A DNA stretch of 64,000 bases from Porphyridium purpureum (lineage: Eukaryota > Rhodophyta > Bangiophyceae > Porphyridiales > Porphyridiaceae): positions 827,501 to 891,500 of the forward strand of contig VRMN01000006.1 in the NCBI GenBank assembly GCA_008690995.1. The letters run 5' to 3'. A program made the translations under genes and the position numbers. The notes beneath the pieces were generated by a model. It made no database searches. It was not told the DNA's origin and was given only the letters and a program-made list of their open reading frames with translations. Positions 33,335-43,100 of this stretch are shown piece by piece (position 1 is the stretch's first letter; every line of letters begins with the position of its first letter).

Positions 33335-35125
33335 ATGCCCACCGTGGGAGTCGCTCGGGACGCGCTGTTCCGTGCGCTCGGCAGCACATACACCGAGGAG
33401 CAGTTTGACGAGCTGTGTTTCCAGTACGGCCTGGAACTCGATGAGGTCGTCACTGAAAAGGTCGCGCTCGGAGGCCGTGCGGCGTCGGCGCTGGGCGGAG
33501 GCGCAGAGCAGGCTGTGGTGACGGAGGAGCAAGTGGTCTACAAAATCGACGTGCCGGCGAACCGATATGACCTGCTTTGCATGGAAGGTCTCGTGCAGGG
33601 CTTTCGTGTGTTCCTGGGACTCGATCCGGTACCGAACTACAGACTACGGGACGATAGCGCGGTGCATGTGATGCGTGTTCATCCCTCGGTGGCCGGAATC
33701 CGACCGTTTGTGGTGTGTGCTGTTCTCCGGGGCCTCTCTATGACGCCGGAGGTCTATCAGAGCTTGATCGATTTGCAGGACAAGCTGCATCAGAACATTT
33801 GTCGGCGGCGATCGCTGGTGGCCATTGGGACGCATGATCTCGATACAATCAAGCCGCCATTCACCTACCAAGCGTGCGCGCCTTCCGAGCTGCGCTTTGT
33901 TCCGCTGGCCAAGACAAAAAGTGTCGACGGCCACGAGCTCATGTCCATGTACGAAACCGATCCGCAGCTGAAAAAGTACTTGCCACTCATTCGGGACGCG
34001 CCAGAGTATCCCCTGATCACAGACAGTGACGGCACGGTGCTGTCATTACCTCCAATTATCAATGGTGAGCATTCCAAGATTTCACCGCAAACTAAGAACA
34101 TGCTTATCGAATGCACTGCGACAGACGAACACAAGGCCGGCATTGTGCTGAACACGCTGTGCGCCATGTTCTCGCGCTATTGTTCCCCAGAGTCGTTTGT
34201 GATCGAGCCAGTACGTATCGAGTATGAGCAGAGCGGCCGCTCGGTGCTCACGCCGGACTTGCGCCCGCGAAAAGTGATCGCGACCGTGGAAGAAATCTGC
34301 GGCCTGGTTGGTGTTCCGCTAGATAGAGAGCGTATTCAGCAGCTCCTGGCAAAGATGCAGCTTGGTAGCGAGATGATTGCGTCTCCGCACGAGGCGCTCG
34401 AGGTGCAGTGCCCCATCACGCGGTCGGATATCATCCACGCGTGCGACGTAGCCGAGGACGTTGCGGTGGCGCACGGCTTTGATAACATTCCCGCGCGTCT
34501 GCCCAACGTGGCTACCATCGGCGGCCTGCTCGCCCTCAACCAGCTCGGTGACCTGTTGCGGCGCGAAGTCGCGCAGGCCGGCTACACAGAGGTGCTCACG
34601 TGGGTCACCGTATCACAGGCTGAAAACTATGACCTACTGCAGCGCACGCCGAACGGTATGGCGGTAGGCCTCGCCAACCCAAAGACGCTCGAGTTTGAGC
34701 AGTGCCGCGTGAGTCTGCTGCCTGGTCTGCTCAAGACGCTCAGGGAGAATCGCAGCCTGCCGATTCCCGTGCGGCTTTTTGAAATGGGTGATGTGGTCCT
34801 GCAAGACGATGCAAGACCGACGGGCGCGCGCAACGCGCGTCGGCTTGCTGCGTTGTACTGCTCGGGTAGCGCTGGATTTGAGGTCATTCAAGGCTTGCTG
34901 GAACGTGTATTGACAGTAGTGGCACGAAGTCGCGAGGACGATGTCGTACGAATCCGGCCGGAATCGTGTACAGACGACGCCTTTTTCGAAGGCCGGCGTG
35001 CTGACATTGTTTTTCGTGGCGAGTCGATCGGGTCGTTAGGCTGGATCCACCCGCGCGTGCTGAAGAATTTCGGGATCATTCATCCGTGCTCGGCCTTTGA
35101 GGTGGACGTTGAAAAGTTCTTATAG
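33335..35125 (+). CDS. FARSB: Phenylalanine-tRNA ligase beta subunit, cytosolic
   Basis: A 596-residue beta subunit of the (alpha-beta)2 enzyme that charges tRNA-Phe in the cytosol. It matches the eukaryotic/archaeal type throughout: MPTVGVARDALFRALGSTYT at the start, VYKIDVPANRYDLLCMEGLV, LHQNICRRRSLVAIGTHDLD, LPPIINGEHSKI, the B5 domain ITRSDIIHACDVAEDVAVAHG, and the catalytic-like module with NPKTLEFEQCRVSLLPGLLK and GLLERV. Length equals the family's. The start at 33335 (MPTV, GCC before ATG) is the family start. The frame stays open upstream with another ATG at 33236, which would add a 33-residue Ala/Arg/Cys-rich extension; a dual-targeted form is possible but unproven. Confidence 0.98.
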   Translation: MPTVGVARDALFRALGSTYTEEQFDELCFQYGLELDEVVTEKVALGGRAASALGGGAEQAVVTEEQVVYKIDVPANRYDLLCMEGLVQGFRVFLGLDPVPNYRLRDDSAVHVMRVHPSVAGIRPFVVCAVLRGLSMTPEVYQSLIDLQDKLHQNICRRRSLVAIGTHDLDTIKPPFTYQACAPSELRFVPLAKTKSVDGHELMSMYETDPQLKKYLPLIRDAPEYPLITDSDGTVLSLPPIINGEHSKISPQTKNMLIECTATDEHKAGIVLNTLCAMFSRYCSPESFVIEPVRIEYEQSGRSVLTPDLRPRKVIATVEEICGLVGVPLDRERIQQLLAKMQLGSEMIASPHEALEVQCPITRSDIIHACDVAEDVAVAHGFDNIPARLPNVATIGGLLALNQLGDLLRREVAQAGYTEVLTWVTVSQAENYDLLQRTPNGMAVGLANPKTLEFEQCRVSLLPGLLKTLRENRSLPIPVRLFEMGDVVLQDDARPTGARNARRLAALYCSGSAGFEVIQGLLERVLTVVARSREDDVVRIRPESCTDDAFFEGRRADIVFRGESIGSLGWIHPRVLKNFGIIHPCSAFEVDVEKFL

Positions 35126-35319
35126 CTCGCTGCAACCCTTTCTTGTTCCTGGTTTTGCCCGCTTAATAATAAACAAACGACGATAGTATGCCCGCAGAAG
35201 CACCTGTCTGATATTCACTCGCTTTTTCCCAGATATGACAGGGAGCCTGCTTTTTCCACAAACCCGACCCTCCCTTCGATTCCCGGGTCTGCCACAAAAG
35301 CGTCAAAGCTGGTGCGGCG

Positions 35320-36441
35320 TCAAAATCCGCCCCGAAATGATCGCACCAAGCTTTGGATGGTTTGAATTGCGGCCTCCGCGGGCGCTCGCAACTTGTCCGC
35401 CGTTTCAGAAAGTGTTGCGTCCATGGCAGACGCGGTGTGCAGCATGCGTCGAAGCAGTGTCCACGTCTTTTCAAAGTCTGGCGACGAGTCGCTCAGCCAA
35501 GCCAGCTGCACAGCCTGCACGATAGCACCGACTGCCGCGCGACGCACGTACCAGTCGTCGATGCGTTTGCCATAGTCATCCGGGCGCTGTGCAAGCGCGT
35601 CGGCATACACGCACAATTCGTCGGCAAGCTCGGCGGCTTGTCGCAGCGCGGTGGGCGCGTTCTGCGGAAGCGCTTGCAACGCAATGGCCTCGGACCAGCG
35701 CGCGCGGTATGGTTCAATCATCATAATCCGTCTTTGGATGGCCTGGGCGATTTTTTCACGCTGCTCGTCCTTGATGCTCTCCTCGTCACGATCGTCGTGC
35801 GCTTCTTTTTGTGTCTCTGGCTGCGACTGATTCTCGGAATGCCCTTCCGCGGCTCCATCTTGTTCGGTCGCTCTCTCTGACTTGCTTGCCTCCGACGTCA
35901 AAGATTCCTTCAAGCTTCTGGCGAGCTCTGCGTTGCACTGTTGTGTGAAGTACTCGACGAGTTCAACACCGCCCCGAGGAAACATCCCCGCGGCAGCCGG
36001 CGACAGGTCCAGCTCCCCGGCAGCCTTTTCCAGGGCACCCTGGGTCCAACCGAGACTCATGACATGGCGCAGCGCATGCTCTGCAATGCGCTCCTTCATT
36101 GACGTGGCAGACCTTTCCTCCGAGCTTGGCTGCTGCGGTGGCTCTTCTCGAGTCGCTCCACTGCCCGCGACAGGCTCCTTCTCTGTTCCAACATCTCCAT
36201 CCTTTGCGCCTGCTTTCGTTGCACACGCACGCGTATGCCTGCGCGCAGTCACACCCTGTGCGAAACGATTCGGAACGGCCACCTGAACGTAACACGTCGC
36301 TGCGCGCACATGCTCAGCGCAGCACAGCGATCGCGTGAGAACCCATGTCCCGGGCGGACGAGCGTGCGCAACTTGCAGTATGTCCGTGCGCAAGTACGAG
36401 CGCACATGGCGAGCAAGCGGGCGGGCAGGCATGCGCGCCAT
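35320..36441 (-). CDS. COQ9: COQ9-type ubiquinone biosynthesis protein
   Basis: A 373-residue mitochondrial protein. COQ9 is a TetR-fold lipid-binding partner of the COQ7 hydroxylase that presents the quinone precursor. The N-terminus (MARMPARPLARHVRSYLR) is a basic presequence, followed by an acidic/Pro linker. The TetR-like helix region reads RIAEHALRHVMSLGWTQGAL and LSPAAAGMFPRGGVELVEYF, matching the G-W-T...A-L and F-P-x-G blocks. The COQ9 domain has RRIMMIEPYRARWSEAIAL and DDWYVRRAAVGAIVQAVQLA, and a final amphipathic helix ends the protein. A Ser/Glu/Gln-rich insert of about 55 residues (near 195-250) splits the two parts and is longer than usual. ATGs at 36441 and 36432 are both plausible starts; further upstream the frame runs through a CT repeat. 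Confidence 0.9.
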   Translation of the reverse strand: MARMPARPLARHVRSYLRTDILQVAHARPPGTWVLTRSLCCAEHVRAATCYVQVAVPNRFAQGVTARRHTRACATKAGAKDGDVGTEKEPVAGSGATREEPPQQPSSEERSATSMKERIAEHALRHVMSLGWTQGALEKAAGELDLSPAAAGMFPRGGVELVEYFTQQCNAELARSLKESLTSEASKSERATEQDGAAEGHSENQSQPETQKEAHDDRDEESIKDEQREKIAQAIQRRIMMIEPYRARWSEAIALQALPQNAPTALRQAAELADELCVYADALAQRPDDYGKRIDDWYVRRAAVGAIVQAVQLAWLSDSSPDFEKTWTLLRRMLHTASAMDATLSETADKLRAPAEAAIQTIQSLVRSFRGGF

Positions 36442-36490
36442 TCTCCTGCGTGCAGCGCTCCGCCAAAGCGTCTGTGTATTTCGTCTCTCC

Positions 36491-36492
<2 letters not shown>

Positions 36493-36531
<39 letters not shown>
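36493..36531. repeat. (CT)n / (GA)n microsatellite
   Basis: Pure CT dinucleotide run in the 5' region of COQ9 (GA on the coding strand), about 50-90 bases before its ATG. Confidence 0.95.
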
Positions 36532-36532
<1 letters not shown>

Positions 36533-36708
36533 GCTCCTCTTCCACCGGTAACAACGAAATAACACATTACATTTCAATTCTGCATTTCACTCTTTTGGAG
36601 CTCGGTTTTTTTTTTTTTCTTTTCCCGGGCTGCTAGGCGCGAGGGCGGTGTAGTTGTGGAGACGACGGGTGTGGTGGTGGTGTTGTTGTGTGCGTGAGTG
36701 GTTGTGCG

Positions 36709-36990
36709 ATGGGGATTGTGCCATGGAGCGGCGCCACCGGGCGGATCCCGCGCGAGCTGGTGCAGAGGGTTGACCTGGCTGCGTTTCTAAAGGCCGTCCA
36801 GGCGGAGTCCGCGCTGTCCAAGTTTGGCACCTTTGACGAGCTGCGCGCATGTCGGAACGAGCGATCGAAGCTCAAGCAAGCCGGCGTCCCGCCGTTCGAG
36901 AGAAAGCGGATCTATCGTGCGCTCTTGGCGTATGAAGGCGCCGGCGTGCTTCCCGTTGGGTACCGACCCCCGACGGCATCACAGGCGTAG
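36709..36990 (+). CDS. mS41/FYV4-like mitochondrial ribosomal protein (IGR motif)
   Basis: A 93-residue protein. The SAM-like IGR-motif region reads IPRELVQRVDLAAFLKAVQ, KFGTFDELRACRNERSKLKQ, AGVPPFERKRIYRALLAYEG and AGVLPVG. This parallels the small-subunit mitoribosomal protein mS41 (yeast FYV4): F-L...I-G-R, F...W-E-D-L, L-K-x-x-G-I-P-V-x-x-R-R-x-I-L, and a final G. The I-G-R triplet itself is not conserved here. ATG 36709 is the first in frame (MGIVPWSGATG); no long presequence is seen. The gene is divergent from COQ9, separated by 267 bases. Confidence 0.6.
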   Translation: MGIVPWSGATGRIPRELVQRVDLAAFLKAVQAESALSKFGTFDELRACRNERSKLKQAGVPPFERKRIYRALLAYEGAGVLPVGYRPPTASQA

Positions 36991-37938
36991 GGCGACAAGC
37001 CTGGCGTGCGCTTGAGACACACGCAGATGGCTGTGTTCTGGGCAGGTCACCCACCGCCTGCTAGCTTTTTAATGTGCTGCAATGCATTACCAGCATATGA
37101 TGTGTACATAAACCCGAATCTACCAGGCTGAGCAGCCGGTTCCGGCAAAGCTGGGAAAGGCCGCGTCTCGATGTTAACACGTGGATGGGAGTGCTCACGC
37201 CCAGGACGTGGCCGAAGCAAGCAAACACTTTGCGCGCACAATCTTGCTGTGGTCGTTGAGCGAAGCATGATGCGGACATTGTGGCAGCACATTGAACTTG
37301 TTCGCTGCCCTAAACGTCAGAAACGAGCGCTACACAGTTGCACAGAAATTGGATCCGATGTCGCGTCTTTCCCTCCAGTCTAAAAGCAAGCACAGTGTCT
37401 GTCCACGGAACGAGGTCTTGCAACGGACGAGCCTGCTGAACGAAAAGCTCAGCGCAAAAATGGCGGACGGCGAGATCCACGCTGTGCGTAGATTCCCGCA
37501 CCCAACAGGCAGAAAACTTTGGAACCACGAGAAACGAATGTGTTTGGATTAACAGCGTTCAACCGTGACACGCTATGCTTCCTTGCAGTGCCCTTGTTAA
37601 AACGAGACCATTGTGACAAACTGCGAGCCCGGACGACCGTCCTTTCAACATCACAAGTGCCACCCGGGGCGTTGCCCGACACGACCCAGACTGACAGAAG
37701 CTCTCCGTCAAGTTGCGAGAAGAAACTTGAAATGCCACTTACTGCCATGCGGTCTCCCTTGTTCACAAAGAATCCGATAAGGAAAGTCGCCACGCTCGTC
37801 CATGCCTCCGCGGTGACACCGTCAATCATGCGTCATGGTCCGTCGGCAAACCTGACACCGCCCATGGTCATTCACGTCCGCCCGAATGGCATTGCGGCCT
37901 ATAGCCACAGATTCGGCAGCCTTTCCAACCGCAGCCTC
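36991..37938. other. Intergenic stretch, possible coding debris
   Basis: About 950 bases between the mS41-like gene and BRF1's 3' end. Only short broken frames are present on both strands, and none is recognisable. A TGTACA lies at 37103-37108. It could be decayed coding sequence, since codon-like texture persists in places, but I cannot name a source. Confidence 0.4.
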
Positions 37939-40149
37939 CTACCCCAATGGCGCTGTCGCGGGCTCTACTGCGGCGGGTGACGCGCGACTCGTGTCGCCGC
38001 CGAGCAGCTCGACCAAGTTACTGTAGTTCAGCTTGGTCGACTGGCGTTCGAGCAATATTTGAGCTGTGTGCTCGGCACGGTCCTTCACACCCGGAGCTAG
38101 GTGTAGTGCCTGATTGATTAGCGACTTCTTTTTCGGTGACTTGAACCTCCACGGGCGCAGCTTCCTGTACTGGTCTGGGTTTTCCGCTTTCATGCGTTCT
38201 AGCTCTGCTTCCTTCTCTAAATAATCCTTGTATAGTTCAGTCCAGACGTCCTTCTTTGCCTGCTGCTCGTCCTCGTCCAACAGATATCCTTCAATTTCTT
38301 CATCGTACGTGTCGTCCAGCTCACTGTCACTGTCGGGTCGCTGTGACGCCGTCTCACGCAGAGATGCGAGTTCCGCATCAAGCGCAGATTTGATTACCGC
38401 TTGCGCCCGCTCCAAATCAAGATCACTCAAATGCACCATGCCGGGAGCGACAGGGGCGCGCAGGACGGCCTGAAAAGCCGGCGGGTCCGCGCCATCTGCA
38501 TCATTGCGGCCATCCAGAAACGCCGTCGACTCGGCCTCCGCAACACGATAAAACTCGGCGACAGTTGTGTCGTCCCGCAGAGTGTTTGCGAATTCACGAA
38601 TGCGCTCCGAGATGACGCTGGGGCCCATGCGCACGGCGTCACCAACTTGCTTGAACGTGCGCTCAAAGCCGTGTATTTTCGAAGCCAAATAAATTGCGGC
38701 GCCGCAAATGCCGGCTGGCCGCCGTCCATGTGTCATCCAGTCGCGCTTCATCTTTGCGATGAGACGGAGCGCACTGGTGCCTACCTGGTGAGACTGCTCA
38801 TCGGTGCCAAATTCGAGCTTTGCAGAGTAGCGATGCACAAAAAGCGACGGGTCTACCAGAGGCAAGTGGAACAGCAAGGTCCGATTCAGTTGCATGAAGG
38901 TCCTGCCAAGCTCGAACAAATTCAGACCCAGCATGTCCGAAAAATCGATCAGCATATACGGCTTCTCGTGCATGCGGCACACCACGTAGATGCACGCGCA
39001 ACACACCGTGTTCACGCGCCGCCCCTTGTTAAAGTTTTTCTCGACCAACTGTCGATATACCCTGACCGCAGACTCGACATGTGTCGGATGGAGGCGCAAC
39101 GTTGAAATGAGCCTCTGAATAATGCGCCGTCCGTTGTTGACGGTGACTTCCTGCCTCTCGCGGGACACGCCGTGCAAGCCGATTCCGCCTGCCGGACGCC
39201 CATCTGCGCGCACGTGCTGTCCAATCACTGAGCTGCGACCACGTGCATCCTCCTGAAACGACACTTCCGCGACAATGTGGTTTTCTTCAGCGATGGTGCC
39301 GCACGCAACGCAAGTGGTGTCGCCGCGCGTAATGTCGGTCTCAAACTCCTCACCATCGCAGTGCAAGCACCGCAGTCTCGCGCTACGGCCACCACCGCGG
39401 GCTCCTGGTGCGCCGGTCTGTCGTGCAACGTGCTCGCTGTAATCGTCACTGTGCTTGAGTAGGAATGCTTCATCCTCTCTCCCTTCTTCTTCCTCCTCGT
39501 CATGAACGGCAATGCCATCACCGTCCACGGCGGGTGATGCAGTGAGCAACTTGCGTCGGCGGTTTCGTTTATGGCTCATTGGCGCAACACTGGAAAAAAC
39601 TGCGGGGCGGCTCGCCCGTGCCGCATTCACCACGCCGCATGTGGTGCATATACGCTCACGACTGGTCGCCTCGGTTTCAAACCCGTCTGTAGAGCCGCAG
39701 TGCATGCAAGCATCGTCTGCAGGCTGTTGTTCTGGCTCTCCTGCGACATCTTTGTCGGCATCATCTTCGCCTTCATCATCGTGCTCGGGCAACCAATGTT
39801 TCCGCTTCTGCTTGTTCTTCGCGCCTGGCGGACGGCCTCGCCTTTTCGCACCATTCAGACCTACTCCCGGCGGTGCGGGCGCAAATCGAACGCGGCTCGG
39901 AACCGGCGCGCCGGCTTGCGGTGCGCTCGTCTGCGCTTCTTCCTGCGCCTGCGATTCCGGCTGCGGCGTGACGAGACTCATGTCTGCAGCCGCCGCCTCC
40001 TCGGCGACGCTAGCATGCTCGCCATGGGCTTGGCGCACCGTCGCCCCGCCCTCCAAGTGTGGAGCCGTGCCTGTCAAATCAGACCCGGAGTCGTCTGCCG
40101 CCTGAGGCGCCTCCTTGCCGCGCCGCGCCGTGTGCTTCCCCTTCGCCAT
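37939..40149 (-). CDS. BRF1: TFIIIB subunit BRF1 with duplicated zinc ribbon and AT-hook
   Basis: A 736-residue TFIIB-related factor that recruits RNA polymerase III to tRNA and 5S genes with TBP and BDP1. The N-terminus is acidic/Gln-rich with an AT-hook-like KRRGRPPGAKNK at residues 102-113. Zinc ribbon A has Cys148, 151, 168 and 171. Zinc ribbon B has Cys261, 264, 280 and 283 and is followed by a B-reader-like segment. Two cyclin folds follow: RIIQRLISTLRLHPTHVESA...GRRVNTVCCACIYVVCR, and TSALRLIAKMKRDWMTHGRR...RPAGICGAAIYLA. The BRF1-specific C-terminus has EIEGYLLDEDEQQAKKDVW and KLNYSNLVELLG. Normal BRF1 has one zinc ribbon; a second, 110 residues upstream, is unusual. ATG 40149 (MAKGKHTARR) is the first in frame. 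Confidence 0.95.
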   Translation of the reverse strand: MAKGKHTARRGKEAPQAADDSGSDLTGTAPHLEGGATVRQAHGEHASVAEEAAAADMSLVTPQPESQAQEEAQTSAPQAGAPVPSRVRFAPAPPGVGLNGAKRRGRPPGAKNKQKRKHWLPEHDDEGEDDADKDVAGEPEQQPADDACMHCGSTDGFETEATSRERICTTCGVVNAARASRPAVFSSVAPMSHKRNRRRKLLTASPAVDGDGIAVHDEEEEEGREDEAFLLKHSDDYSEHVARQTGAPGARGGGRSARLRCLHCDGEEFETDITRGDTTCVACGTIAEENHIVAEVSFQEDARGRSSVIGQHVRADGRPAGGIGLHGVSRERQEVTVNNGRRIIQRLISTLRLHPTHVESAVRVYRQLVEKNFNKGRRVNTVCCACIYVVCRMHEKPYMLIDFSDMLGLNLFELGRTFMQLNRTLLFHLPLVDPSLFVHRYSAKLEFGTDEQSHQVGTSALRLIAKMKRDWMTHGRRPAGICGAAIYLASKIHGFERTFKQVGDAVRMGPSVISERIREFANTLRDDTTVAEFYRVAEAESTAFLDGRNDADGADPPAFQAVLRAPVAPGMVHLSDLDLERAQAVIKSALDAELASLRETASQRPDSDSELDDTYDEEIEGYLLDEDEQQAKKDVWTELYKDYLEKEAELERMKAENPDQYRKLRPWRFKSPKKKSLINQALHLAPGVKDRAEHTAQILLERQSTKLNYSNLVELLGGDTSRASPAAVEPATAPLG

Positions 40150-43100
40150 GGCATGCACGCATAGACTGTCGAACTTCCTCCTTCCCACACGCGGCTTCAC
40201 ACTCTTCGATTAAGCACGAAGCGGCCGTCTTGCATTTTCAGGGCCGTTTTCATATGAAACAGCGGCACCGACACGCGAAAAGCTGGAGCGCCGAAACTGC
40301 ACGCCAGACGGGAAATTTAGAAGCGGAATCTGCGCGCGCCATTTTTTTTTAGTTTTTGGGTTGTTTGCCAAGGGCGAGTTGCTTGCGTTTGATGGGTGTA
40401 GAAGAGGTTTCAAAGTTGAGATGGCGGGACACCGGGATCTCATGTTCGTGACGAGTAGACCGCTGCCGTGCCAGGATGAGCCAGATGAGCGGGTAGAGTG
40501 GGCATACGCCTTAAAACTAATATTAAGCGTGCGATTTATTGGATGTCTAGTTCTTCGATGAAGAAGCTGCGAGTTATTCGTCCGGCCCATGCCTATCGGC
40601 TGCCGTGATTGTGCTTTCATGAGATGAGCACTCTGAAAAATCAAACTTGGATGGTGCGTGCTCCAAGTTGCGCGGCCGACGCTTGTACCAAGCACGCACA
40701 CGTGGGCGGCCTCGCCAGCACTTTCCGCACATGTCGAACCTAGACGCTGCGACTTGCGAGCTTCGCACGGATGACAAATCCTGCGAAGCCAGCGATGATG
40801 TTGCGCTGAGACTTTCTGAGCGGTCAAGTCTACATAGATGCTCGTGTGGCGCGGTGAAAGGACGCGAAGACGTTTCATCGCCTGCCGACACGTGCTGTTT
40901 CCTCGACATCTGCTGTGGAGCATCCACGGTAAACGCGGCGCCTTGCTCCCCGAGATCCATCGAGCAAGACGATTCTAGTAAGACTAGGAGCATTTGCCCG
41001 TTTTTTTCCTCTTCACAGCGGCTGCGCAAAGACTTTGCCGGGCTTCAACCGCGCGTTAGCAAGCGCACGGAGCTGGTGCGCAGGAAAATTCCCGTCCGGT
41101 CCGCCGTGCGATTTATACGGAAATTCGGATCAAAACTCACGGTCGGTGCTTCGTTGGGCGATTTTCGATGTTTATCCTAGCGCACTTGTATTGATTTCGG
41201 GCCAGACGCAAACGTCACCCTCACTACCACTCGCGTTTCTGAATGAGAGAAAAGATATCGTGCACCCAAGACATTCCTGCCCGTCCACGCCTGGCTCTGC
41301 AGACTGTCGAAATGAGATTCAATGCCGGTCATGCGCCAGCTCGACGCCGCTCGCTCCCCTCGCGCGGAACGGTTGCAAAAACGCTTCTCCCGCAGAGCCA
41401 TACGCAGGCAGCGGCCTATCGGCTTGCACTGTCAGCATTTTCGCACCATCGCGTCCATTTAGCCGGTGTGGTCCTATTTTTTGGACCAGAAACCGTGGGG
41501 CGGACATGTTCTCTCTGTAACCTTGGCCGAAGTAGGACATGTTCCTTGCAACTCTCTTTCACGCTGCAGCCGATGCGAGCGCCACTTCGACCCGCGCGCG
41601 CGCGCGCGCCAACATGCGCACAAGGATCGGCGACGCGCGCGCAAGCACGTGGCGGCGTTTGACAATGCTGAGTGTGCACACCCAGAGCGAGAGGCTCTCG
41701 AGCTGCGCGGCGAGGGCGAAAGCAGACGACGCATGCGCGGCTGGCTTGACAGAGAGCGGCGGCAGTCTATGGCGTTGCGGCATTGATTTCATGCCATATT
41801 AACCCACCACCCATCAACTCCCACACGCAACAAGAATTCACTTCTTCGTTAATTCTTCGTTCACAGTCACACACGTACGCACGCAACATATGGTTACACA
41901 TGGCCGCTGCGGCGCATGATGCCGGCACCGCCACAGCTGACCCGTAGCCGTCGCGCCATTGCCTGCTTTCTACGAACTTCACAACCTCGACCAGGGCTTG
42001 ATACAGTGTGTCGCGCGCCGTTGTTCCCCTTTTGCGGCTGGCGTTCACGCACTCGCTCTCATGCCGCATGTTCCACCCCTCCCCAACGTAGATCACACGA
42101 TCAGCGGTGGCTTCCTTAAACCGGTGTAATGCGTGAAGATCATTTCCGGGCGGACGTGCGGGCGGACTCGCGGCCCGTAGAAATGCAGTCGTGGCATTCC
42201 TTTGTAATGGATGAAAAGCGCGTGAAGTGGTGGCTTTTTGGAGGGTGTGTAATGCGGGAAGATTCGCGTCCGAAACATTGAACCCGCGAGCGCGTTCTAT
42301 TTTTGGGTGTTGCGTTGAAACGTGTGGCGGGGAGCGAGTTCCACGTGGTGACGCCGTGGAGTTGCAACACGCAAGCGGCGAGGTTTGTGTTTCGCATTCC
42401 TTTGCAATCCAGAGATTGATTGTAAATCAGTGTTCTTCTATTAAGATGTGGAATGCGTGAGGGGTACAGCCGTTTGGCACTTCTGCGCGGTTGACGTGAC
42501 AGGTGGTGAATGCGAAAAGCTGCGTCTTCGCAAAAGGTAGATGGAATGGAATGGCGGCTTGGCTTTCGACAGGTGATAGGGCTAGGAGATGTTCATGGCA
42601 ACAAGTTCTCGAGGCCGAGACGCAAACATCCGGTCGCCACCGCTCTCTACTCCACAACCCTCATCATCGCCTTCATGCAAATGCACGGCGTTGAAGGCAT
42701 ACTACGCGCGGGCTTATTTTTCCCCATCCATCGGCTCCACCGCGATGAATTGAGCGCTTCCGTACATTCCGGCGCTGAGCCCGAACGCACTTTGTCGGTG
42801 TGCACGGCTTGAGCTGCTACCACGCACGCCGTAGATGCCACACGCGCTGTCGAATGAACATGGCGACCCTTCTCAGAAGGTCGTCGCATGTAGCCTACTT
42901 GAGCAGCACCAGTATGGCAACAACTTCTCGCCCTTGCAAGAAAATCTGCACGAGTTTCGCAGCCCCTTTTGTGACTTGGACATATGATCCCTGGCGATTG
43001 ACAGCTTGGGCCCGACTGACGGATCACATCGTCCGGCCAACACGAGACCACAAGCCAGAACGTCTGGTGCATACAAGCGGTGTTTGGTGGATACCATCCG

